A stretch of DNA of 20,200 bases from Bacillota bacterium (lineage in GTDB: Bacteria > Bacillota > Clostridia > Lachnospirales > Lachnospiraceae). Position numbers and translations under genes: made by a program. Location of the stretch: positions 1 through 20,200 of the forward strand of contig JAEWPN010000241.1 in NCBI GenBank assembly GCA_023399455.1, in the 5' to 3' direction. The notes under the pieces were generated by a model, which was given only the letters and a program-made list of their open reading frames with translations, had not been told where the DNA came from and made no database searches. Below are positions 9,534 to 16,270 of this stretch, one piece after another. The first letter of the stretch is position 1. Each line of letters opens with the position of its first letter.

Positions 9534-9600
9534 GCTCCTCACATCCTTTCCTTCTCCGTACATTCTTCATCATTAATACACGGTTACAACATTTCCAACC

Positions 9601-9609
9601 ATTATAGCA
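9601..9609 (-). promoter_or_regulatory. Possible second atp promoter (extended -10)
   Basis: The minus strand reads TGCTATAAT, a perfect -10 hexamer (9606-9601) with the TGn extension. No clear -35 box is present at the right distance, as is allowed for extended -10 promoters. It lies 67 bp upstream of the chosen atpB start and about 70 bp downstream of the stronger promoter. Confidence 0.4.
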
Positions 9610-9674
9610 CAGCATTGTAGATAACCGCCACCATTTGTACGAAATCCAACGTAATCTTTTGTGTAATCGATGTC

Positions 9675-9703
9675 ATTCTATTACTTGCTTTTTGCTTTGT
9701 CAA
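9675..9703 (-). promoter_or_regulatory. Main sigma-A promoter of the ATP synthase operon
   Basis: On the minus strand TTGACA (9703-9698) is followed after exactly 17 bp by TAGAAT (9680-9675), a 5-of-6 match to the -10 consensus. Transcription would start near 9668, giving a leader of about 135 nt before atpB. The phased AT tracts listed for this region lie just upstream of it. Confidence 0.7.
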
Positions 9704-9900
9704 TTATTCGTTAATCCAAGCTGCAATCTCTTAACATTTTCTTAACTTTGTTAAAATTTATTAAATTTTACTAAAAATGAAGCTATCATCTTTGTTAGTT
9801 TTTAATCTTGTTTTTATAAATCTGCATTTTTTAAAATATTATCATTAAAATGAGCACATAAAAGAGAACAAATTTTACGAATTTTTTCCGTTTTGCTATT

Positions 9901-12087
9901 TCAGGAAAACGAGAGCTCTATCTCCTCCCGCAGACGCTCGTCCATAAGGGATGCTGCCAGAATCAGCTCATAATTTCCGGAAATTGTCTCAAACTTCTCC
10001 GCCTTCTGATCATAGTAGGCGAAGTCTTCCTCTCTCAGGCAAAAGCTTACTCTACCCGTTTCCCCTGCTTCCAGTTCTATTTTCTCATAGCCCTTAAGCT
10101 CCTTAACAGGCTTATCCACCTTATTTGTTTTATCCTTAATATAAAGCTGTATGATTTCCTTTCCTTTTCTTTTTCCGGCATTCTTAATGTCACAGCTTAC
10201 CTCTACCCGCCAGTCCGGTCCGTCAGTCTTCATCCATGCCGTCATGTTGCCATAGACAAATTCTGTATAAGAAAGACCGTGGCCGAAGCAATATTGCACA
10301 GGTATCTTATTCTTCTCATAGTATCGGTAACCCACGTACATTCCTTCTTTATAATGAAGCAAATCCTTCTTCGCAAAGTCTCCTATCTTATGAGCGCTGC
10401 AGTCCTCATAAGTATAAGGAAAGCTTTCCGGCAGTTTTCCCGAAGGGTTAACCTCTCCCAGCAGAACTTCCGCCAGGGCGCTGCCGCCCTCCATTCCTGC
10501 ATAAAAGCTAAAGACGATAGCTTTCGCCTTGTTCTCCCATCTGCTCATTTCTATCGGGGAGCCTGCAATCATCACTACTATCGTATCCGGATTCACCGAA
10601 AGAACTGCATCCAGCATTGCATCCTGTCCATAAGGAAGTTTCATGTCGCTTCTGTCTTGTCCTTCCACATCGTATTCGTGATTCAGACCTCCGACGAAAA
10701 TAACGTGCTCATATTCCTCTGCATATTTCACAGCTTCATCGAGCAGTTCTTTTCTTTTCTTCAAAGCAGCTTCACTTTCTGCATCCCCGGTGCGTTTTCT
10801 TCCGCCGTCGGCCTCCAGGCTGCTCTCCTGCCAGTTTTCATCGCTTTGTATTTTCTTTTCCTCAAAATATCCTTCGATATATTTGATCTCGCAGTTTCCG
10901 CCGAGCTGGTTCGCCAATCCCATATACGGCGTGATTTCATAAAGTGCTTTTATTTCCGCGCTTCCTCCTCCATTTGAGTGCATCCGATCTGCATTCACAC
11001 CAATGAGGAGAAGTTTATCGATTTTTTCTTTCTTAAGAGGGAGTATATTATTCTCATTCTTTAAAAGAATGATAGATTCCCTCGCCGCATCCAACGTCTT
11101 TTCTCTATGCCCGGGGGTATTATAGCATCCGCTCTTCCTTCCACATTTTACCGTCTTTTCTTCCTTTTTATCCACATCGAACATATGAAGTTCCAGCATC
11201 AGCCAGAGGATATGACGAATCTTCTCATCCACAAGCTCCTCGCTTATCTCTCCGTCCTCCACGGCCTTCTTCAAGGGCTGTGCCATAAAATATTCATTGA
11301 AATTGCTTGTTACTGACATCTCCACATCTAAACCGCTTTCCGCCGCTTCCTTCGTCTTATGCACCGCTCCCCAGTCAGAAACCACCAATCCTTCGTAGCC
11401 CCATTCTTTCCTCAGTATTTCGTTCAAAAGCAGCTTGCTTTCACAGCAGTGCTGCCCGCGTATCAAATTATAGGCTCCCATCAGGGAATAGGAATTGCCC
11501 TCATCCACTGCCGCACGAAAAGCCGGAAGGTATATTTCGCGGAGGGCCCTCTCCTCTACCTCCACATCTACCCATAGCCTCTCAGTTTCCTGGCTGTTCA
11601 TGGCGAAATGTTTCACGCAAGCTGCCACGTCATGCTCCTGAATTCCCTTGATCACTTCTACGCACTGCTTCGCGGTCAGATAAGGGTCCTCACTCATATA
11701 TTCAAAGTTTCTTCCATTTAACGGACTTCTCTTAATGTTGATACCGGGTGCCAGAATGATATCCTTCCCTCTTCCTCTGGCCTCTTCTCCTAACACGCTG
11801 CCGCATTCATATGCCAGCTCCTTGTTCCAGGTGGCCGCGATTGCAGAGTTACTGGGCAAATAAGAGCAGGCATCCTGAGAGTGTCCTATAGGGATCCACG
11901 CGTCATTTTCCCACTCCGCCCTAACTCCCATAGGCCCGTCGGACATATAAAGCGGCGGTATACCAAGCCGTTCTACTCCTTTTGTATGAAACAGCCCGTC
12001 TCCGTGAATCATTCCTATTTTTTCATCCAGCGTGAGCTGCTTTAACAAAAGCTCCGCTTTCTCCTTATTTTCTATGCTTACCTTCAT
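9901..12087 (-). CDS. GH3 beta-glycosidase (beta-glucosidase type)
   Basis: The 728-residue enzyme has the GH3 order: an N-terminal barrel (about 10-300), an alpha/beta sandwich (about 330-590) and a C-terminal fibronectin III-like domain (about 635-715, with ELKGYEKIELEAGET). The nucleophile is Asp238 in VVSDWGAV. Glu475 in EYDVEGQDR is the candidate acid/base. Arg125-type sugar contacts (NGRNFEYMSEDP) and the KHF pair at 159-161 are present. A charged stretch at about 410-445 looks like a flexible insert. No signal peptide is visible, so it should act in the cytoplasm on imported oligosaccharides. AGGAG lies 7 bases before the ATG, and the gap from the fucosidase is 32 bp, indicating one operon. 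Specificity (glucoside versus xyloside or galactoside) cannot be read from sequence. Confidence 0.93.
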   Translation of the reverse strand: MKVSIENKEKAELLLKQLTLDEKIGMIHGDGLFHTKGVERLGIPPLYMSDGPMGVRAEWENDAWIPIGHSQDACSYLPSNSAIAATWNKELAYECGSVLGEEARGRGKDIILAPGINIKRSPLNGRNFEYMSEDPYLTAKQCVEVIKGIQEHDVAACVKHFAMNSQETERLWVDVEVEERALREIYLPAFRAAVDEGNSYSLMGAYNLIRGQHCCESKLLLNEILRKEWGYEGLVVSDWGAVHKTKEAAESGLDVEMSVTSNFNEYFMAQPLKKAVEDGEISEELVDEKIRHILWLMLELHMFDVDKKEEKTVKCGRKSGCYNTPGHREKTLDAARESIILLKNENNILPLKKEKIDKLLLIGVNADRMHSNGGGSAEIKALYEITPYMGLANQLGGNCEIKYIEGYFEEKKIQSDENWQESSLEADGGRKRTGDAESEAALKKRKELLDEAVKYAEEYEHVIFVGGLNHEYDVEGQDRSDMKLPYGQDAMLDAVLSVNPDTIVVMIAGSPIEMSRWENKAKAIVFSFYAGMEGGSALAEVLLGEVNPSGKLPESFPYTYEDCSAHKIGDFAKKDLLHYKEGMYVGYRYYEKNKIPVQYCFGHGLSYTEFVYGNMTAWMKTDGPDWRVEVSCDIKNAGKRKGKEIIQLYIKDKTNKVDKPVKELKGYEKIELEAGETGRVSFCLREEDFAYYDQKAEKFETISGNYELILAASLMDERLREEIELSFS

Positions 12088-12119
12088 CTTTATACTCCTG
12101 CTCCTTTTAAATTCGTGAA

Positions 12120-13595
12120 TTATTCCACTTCTATTTTAATAACCACAGGATAATCGCTTTCAACAGTCCTGGTCTGAAAATGAAGTCCCTCCCCATCTCT
12201 TATAAAAGATATTGCTTCTTCGCTTCCCAAAACAGATATCTTATGAAGTATACCTTGAAAGACCGGCTTATTCAAGTCTTTCTCCTTATAAAGAGAACGA
12301 ATGGTCACTCTGCCGTCTTTGGGATAACTCATGCAGATAGCATAAATATTTCCATGCGCTGCCGTAAACCGGAAATCCTGTGAGGTATAGACGGTTTCCT
12401 TCCCATCGCTGAACTGCCCTTCCTTCTCTTCCGTAGGCCCTTCCTGCGCAAAACGCCAGCATCTGCTTTCGTAGACAGCCTCACCGTTTATAGAAAGCCA
12501 CTGCCCGATTTCCTTCAATATATCCCTATCCTTCCGGTCTATCGTACCGTCAGCTTTCGGTCCTACATTCAACAGAAGACTGCCGTTCTTGCTGACCACA
12601 TCGCACAGATAGCATATGATTTCCCTCCCGGTCTTATAATCGAGGGTATTTGTATAGCACCAGGAATTGCGTGCAATAGCGGTATCTGTCTGCCAGGGAT
12701 AAGGCTTTGCCTCGGAAAATTTTCCTCTCTCCACATCCACGATACCGCTCCCAAAAGCAAGAGACTCCTGCTTATAACAAATCCCTACCGGAAATCCATA
12801 TTCCTCTCCTTTATTATAATAGTAGGCAGCCATCTTCCTGACCTGCTCCTTATATGCCTCGTGCTGTATCCACCAGTCGAAGTAAAGGAGTCTGGGATGA
12901 TACTTATCGATCAGCTCACAGGTTCGAAGCAGCCAGTCCTCCAAATATTCCTCGTCCGGATATGGTTCCGACTGAATATCCTGCTGATCCGGCTGCTGCT
13001 GTACGGAGGGCCAGTAAAAATCTCCCCTTTTCAGCGGCTCCTTTATATCGCTTTCAAAGTCCTTGCCGTTTCCCATAAACCATTGGTGTTCCGCTCTATG
13101 GGAAGACGCGGCAAATACAAGACCTTGCTTTTTCGCTTCTTCCTTCAGACTTCCTATAATGTCTTTTTTAGGCCCCATTTCCGCTGCATTGAAGTGAGAA
13201 AGCTCGGAGGGATACATCTGAAATCCGTCATGATGCTCTGCGACCGGAACGATATATTTTGCTCCTGCTTCCTTAAAAGCGGTTATCCATTCCTCAGCGC
13301 TGAATTTCTCGGCGGTGAACATGGGGATAAAATCTTTGTAACCGAAATCCTTATGGAGGCCATAGGTGTCGATGTGATGCCGGTATTCGGGAGTTTCCTG
13401 TATGTACATGTTGCGGGAATACCATTCGTTATTAAAAGCAGGAACACTATATAGGCCCCAATGGATGAAGATGCCGAATTTGGCGTCTTTGAACCACCTG
13501 GGGATTTCGTATTCCGACAGGGAAGACCATGTTGGGGCGTAGGGGCCGTTTTGAATGGCGGCTTCTATTTGGGATAAGTATTGTTTGTTGTTCAT
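12120..13595 (-). CDS. GH29 alpha-L-fucosidase
   Basis: The 491-residue protein shows the GH29 barrel: KFGIFIHWGLYSVPAF at 39-54, AEHHDGFQMYPS at 119-130, and the nucleophile Asp240 in LLYFDWW, followed by LLLNVGPKADG. A beta-rich C-terminal domain follows from about residue 385. It should release alpha-L-fucose from oligosaccharides. There is no signal peptide, implying intracellular action. The ribosome binding site is weak (GTGAG) and the 600 bp upstream carry two large inverted-repeat elements, so expression may depend on those or on readthrough from the GH42 gene. The subfamily (broad versus 1,3/1,4-specific) is not resolved. Confidence 0.93.
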   Translation of the reverse strand: MNNKQYLSQIEAAIQNGPYAPTWSSLSEYEIPRWFKDAKFGIFIHWGLYSVPAFNNEWYSRNMYIQETPEYRHHIDTYGLHKDFGYKDFIPMFTAEKFSAEEWITAFKEAGAKYIVPVAEHHDGFQMYPSELSHFNAAEMGPKKDIIGSLKEEAKKQGLVFAASSHRAEHQWFMGNGKDFESDIKEPLKRGDFYWPSVQQQPDQQDIQSEPYPDEEYLEDWLLRTCELIDKYHPRLLYFDWWIQHEAYKEQVRKMAAYYYNKGEEYGFPVGICYKQESLAFGSGIVDVERGKFSEAKPYPWQTDTAIARNSWCYTNTLDYKTGREIICYLCDVVSKNGSLLLNVGPKADGTIDRKDRDILKEIGQWLSINGEAVYESRCWRFAQEGPTEEKEGQFSDGKETVYTSQDFRFTAAHGNIYAICMSYPKDGRVTIRSLYKEKDLNKPVFQGILHKISVLGSEEAISFIRDGEGLHFQTRTVESDYPVVIKIEVE

Positions 13596-14194
13596 ATTTT
13601 AGTCTCACTTTCTTCAATTTGTATGATAATTAGGTAGGTTTTGAGAGACTTTTTTCGGCGGTTTTGGTTTCTCGTCTGACGTAAGAGGGCGTATTTTCTA
13701 AATGAAACTGTGAAGGTGATAATAACGGACGGGTCGGCAGCAAAATACATCCATGTACTGTGCTGCCTAAACACCGCTTCCATGCGGTGTTTTCCCTGAT
13801 TATTGAACGGTTTCATTAAGAAAATATGCCCGCTTACTACACGACTCCAAACCGGAACCCCGAAGAAAGTCTCACGCAACGTTACGAATTAGGTCGCGAC
13901 AGCTTTAATGTTACAATTTTACAGTGATTCAACACACTTCGTCTTTTTTTCTTCCACCGAAGATTGTGAAATGAGGTATTCGAAAACCTTGGCAATTTCC
14001 TGCACAATTCACAAAACTCGCGATAAGGAAAGCCGGGTATGGAAAAGGTTTCCGGCGATTTTATGCTGCGGAGCTGAGACAAAGGAATTCTTGAAGCCTC
14101 TGCTGAAAGAATTTCTGCTCTTGGCTCAGCGCAGTGTTTAGCATAATCAGAGTCGGAAACCTTTTACCATACCCGGCCTTCCTCCACAGCTTCC
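13596..14194. other. 600-bp non-coding gap filled by long inverted-repeat elements
   Basis: This is the longest stretch without a supported gene. It contains two large imperfect palindromic elements (listed separately) and, between them, a smaller stem-loop in which CACACTTCG (13933-13941) pairs with CGAAG and TGTG (13958-13968) around a pyrimidine-rich loop. The open frames here (for example 95 codons at 13592-13879 and 66 codons at 13882-14082) read through the palindrome arms, have no good ribosome binding sites and resemble no known protein. No clear promoter for the fucosidase gene was recognised. Confidence 0.7.
13645..13873 (+). repeat. Inverted-repeat element A (229 bp), branched RNA-like fold
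   Basis: The outer arms (13645 to about 13712 and about 13805 to 13873) are imperfect inverted copies. GAGACTTTTTTCGG pairs with CCGAAGAAAGTCTC at the ends, and further in lie GTATTTTCT/AGAAAATAT and AATGAAAC/GTTTCATT blocks. The centre holds two independent hairpins: GGCAGC (13736-13741) with GCTGCC (13762-13767), enclosing a TACAT/ATGTA stem, and AAACACCGC (13769-13777) with GCGGTGTTT (13784-13792). All five transition-type differences between the outer arms become G-U pairs if the plus strand is transcribed and A-C mismatches otherwise. No protein is encoded. It may be a structured RNA or a small non-autonomous mobile element. Confidence 0.7.
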
Positions 14195-14211
14195 CTATTG
14201 TGCAGGAAATT
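13994..14211. repeat. Inverted-repeat element B (218 bp) with perfect 15-bp terminal repeats
   Basis: AATTTCCTGCACAAT at 13994-14008 is perfectly inverted at 14197-14211. Inside, 14027-14053 pairs with 14155-14182 with one mismatch and one extra base (core GCCGGGTATGG and AAAAGGTTTCC). The stem resumes with TTATGC (14061-14066) and GCATAA (14141-14146), CTGC/GCAG, GCTGAG/CTCAGC and GAATTC/GAATTT. The whole element is thus one long interrupted hairpin with an apical loop near 14091-14108. The right arm runs into the GH42 gene and encodes its last residues and stop codon. The size and terminal repeats fit a MITE-like element, but no transposase or clear target duplication is visible. Confidence 0.75.
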
Positions 14212-16270
14212 TCACACCCCTCTCACACTCCCTCGCACTCTTCAAAATCACCACATCTTTGGCTTGAATGGTTATAGAAGCTCCTGGTAAATAGGTGGTT
14301 TCGGTCAAAATGTCAGTTGACGGGGCACTTAGCGTTATAGTTAAATTAACAGCTTTATCATTGTGGTTTAATATGAACAGGAATTTGTCCGTCTCGTTTT
14401 CTCGGGATGAAATTTCAATGCCATCAGCCGCGCCTGCCGGTATCTGCAGCAGAGAGGGAATCTCCGCTTCTTCGCATATATCCTTGACGAAGGTGCGGTA
14501 GAATTCGGGGGTGGAACGGGTCGCTGCGTAATAGGACCGGCCTTTTCCGTAGTGGCTGCTCGTCAGCGCGGGCATTCCCGCATAGAAATCTTCCTGATAC
14601 CGGCTGAGAGCTTCAGCGCCTTCTAAATGAAGAAGGTCGCAGAGTACCTCGGCGGGATAGGTTTCCCCTTTGTATAAGAAGGAGTTATGCTTTCCTTCGG
14701 GAATGGCATCAGATTCCTCCACCCAAATACCGAGGATGTCTCTTAGCTTTCCGGGATAGCCTCCGGTTATTACCAGATCATGATCCTCTACATAGCCGCT
14801 GAAATATGTGGTGAGGAAGCGGCCGCCGTCCTTTACGTAGGAGCGGACCTTTTCGTCGAAGCCCTCCTTGCACATGTATAGAAGGGGAGCCGTTACCAAG
14901 CGATAAATGGACAAGTCGTCCGTCACGCTGATAATGTCTACCGGGATATTATTTTCATAAAATGCTCTGTAATAGCAGAAGATTTCCTTTTTATAATCGA
15001 TGAGCCTGCTGGGGCCGGCGGAATATCCGGATGCCCACCAGTTGTCCCAATCCATTACAATTGCCGCTTTTGCGGCAGTTCTCGTTCCCAGAGTCTGGCC
15101 GCCCAGCTTGTTCAGTTCTTCGCCCAGCTTTGCTACTTCCCTGAACACTCTTGTATTCTCGTGCCCTGCATGGTCTATGACCGCACTGTGATATTTTTCA
15201 CAGGCTCCGATGCTTCTTCGCATCTGGAAGAACATCACGGTATCTGAGCCGTGCGCTATTGCCTGATAGCTTAAAAGACGCATAACTCCGGGGCGTTTCA
15301 GCGTGCAGAAGGATTGCCAGTTGCTTACTCCCGGAGTCTGTTCCATGAGAGCAAAGGGCTTTCCCTGCTTTAATCCGCGCATCAGCTCGTGATTCATGGC
15401 GCTTTCCGAGACGGGCGTGTCGAAAGAGGGGTAGTTATCCCATGACACGAAGTCCATATACCGGCCCCATTTCTGATAATCTAAGAGCTTGTAGAAACCC
15501 ATCAGGTTGGTGGTGATCGGGACATCCGGCATATGTTTTTTTAATACTTCGTATTCCATGCGGTAGCAGGATAGCATGCTGTCCGACATGAATCTGCGGT
15601 AATCCAGCGAGATTCCCTGGAAATTCGTCCTCACCGTGTCCCAGAGAAATTCCTCCGACTGCATATTAGGCGCTACTACATCTTCGAAATCATAGAGGGT
15701 GTGTCCCCAGAAGGCCATATTCCATACGCGGTTCAGTTCCTCAACGGTACCGTACTTTTCCGTCAGCCATCTGCGGAAGGCCTTCTCGCAGTTCTCGCAG
15801 TAGCATTCTCCGCCGTATTCATTGGAAACATGCCACGCCACGATGTTATCGTAGTCCTTGTATCTGCCGGCCAGCTTCTCCGCCAGAAGAACGGAATATT
15901 TCCGATAGGTGGGACTGTTAGGGCAGGAGTTATGTCTGCTGCCGAACTTCCTCCTTATTCCGTTATGCTCGGTACGCAGAACATCAGGATACTTTCTCGC
16001 CATCCATGCGGGATGAACTGCCGTGGAAGTAGCCATGCAGACCTTTAAGCCGTTCTCTCTTACCATATCCATTATCCTATCCAGCTTACCGAAATCGTAA
16101 ACATCCTCATGAGGCTGCAGCATCGCCCAGTTGAACACATTCAAGGTCACCACATCTATACTTGCCAGACGTAACATCCTCATGTCCTCTTCCCATATAT
16201 CCTCTGGCCACTGCTCCGGGTTATAATCTCCTCCATAAAGAATCTTTTTCACTTTACTGCTCTCTATCAT
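14195..16270 (-). CDS. GH42 beta-galactosidase
   Basis: The enzyme has the GH42 barrel (YGGDYNPEQWPEDIW at the N-terminus), a central trimerisation domain and a C-terminal beta domain. Numbered from the ATG at 16276, the acid/base is Glu153 in WHVSNEYGG and the nucleophile Glu312 in ALMEQTPGVSNW. Cys118, Cys158, Cys160 and Cys163 match the four-cysteine zinc site of the family. I prefer the ATG at 16270 (691 residues) because GGAGG lies 9 bases before it; the ATG at 16276 is only 3 bases from that site. The gene overlaps the lipoprotein gene by 17 bp, so the two are translationally coupled. No signal peptide. The last codons (KFPAQ and stop) come from inverted-repeat element B, giving an atypical tail. 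Confidence 0.94.
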   Translation of the reverse strand: MIESSKVKKILYGGDYNPEQWPEDIWEEDMRMLRLASIDVVTLNVFNWAMLQPHEDVYDFGKLDRIMDMVRENGLKVCMATSTAVHPAWMARKYPDVLRTEHNGIRRKFGSRHNSCPNSPTYRKYSVLLAEKLAGRYKDYDNIVAWHVSNEYGGECYCENCEKAFRRWLTEKYGTVEELNRVWNMAFWGHTLYDFEDVVAPNMQSEEFLWDTVRTNFQGISLDYRRFMSDSMLSCYRMEYEVLKKHMPDVPITTNLMGFYKLLDYQKWGRYMDFVSWDNYPSFDTPVSESAMNHELMRGLKQGKPFALMEQTPGVSNWQSFCTLKRPGVMRLLSYQAIAHGSDTVMFFQMRRSIGACEKYHSAVIDHAGHENTRVFREVAKLGEELNKLGGQTLGTRTAAKAAIVMDWDNWWASGYSAGPSRLIDYKKEIFCYYRAFYENNIPVDIISVTDDLSIYRLVTAPLLYMCKEGFDEKVRSYVKDGGRFLTTYFSGYVEDHDLVITGGYPGKLRDILGIWVEESDAIPEGKHNSFLYKGETYPAEVLCDLLHLEGAEALSRYQEDFYAGMPALTSSHYGKGRSYYAATRSTPEFYRTFVKDICEEAEIPSLLQIPAGAADGIEISSRENETDKFLFILNHNDKAVNLTITLSAPSTDILTETTYLPGASITIQAKDVVILKSARECERGVKFPAQ

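Larger units (their letters stand above)
9534..9900 (-). other. AT-rich upstream region of the ATP synthase operon, no gene
   Basis: No coding frame is convincing between the GH3 stop and atpB. The part nearest atpB carries the promoter signals listed separately. Further upstream, at 9731, 9742, 9751 and 9761, TTAA recurs at intervals of 11, 9 and 10 bp, and TAAAA follows at 9772. The right-hand half (about 9771-9900) is A/T-rich with no GC-rich terminator hairpin for the glycosidase operon, so readthrough into atpB is possible. Confidence 0.5.

Noticed and set aside
9703..9900. Rho-independent terminator after the GH3 gene
   Set aside because: Only A/T-only palindromes were found (such as AAAATTT/AAATTTT near 9754-9770), with no GC-rich stem before a U run.
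10279..10977. 232-codon plus-strand open frame opposite the GH3 gene
   Set aside because: Antisense shadow of a well-conserved GH3 enzyme, without a ribosome binding site or known domain.
13592..13879. 95-codon minus-strand open frame in the GH42-GH29 gap
   Set aside because: It spans both arms of inverted-repeat element A, has no good ribosome binding site, overlaps the fucosidase start and shows no recognisable domain.
13628..13894. AATTAGGT at 13628-13635 and 13887-13894 as a target site duplication of element A
   Set aside because: The copies lie 9 and 13 bp outside the arm ends rather than abutting them, and short AT-rich matches are common; not strong enough to call.
13882..14082. 66-codon minus-strand open frame between and into the palindromic elements
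   Set aside because: It reads through half of element B, lacks a ribosome binding site and has no protein-like features.
13596..14215. Insertion sequence
   Set aside because: No transposase frame within or beside either element; at most non-autonomous elements.
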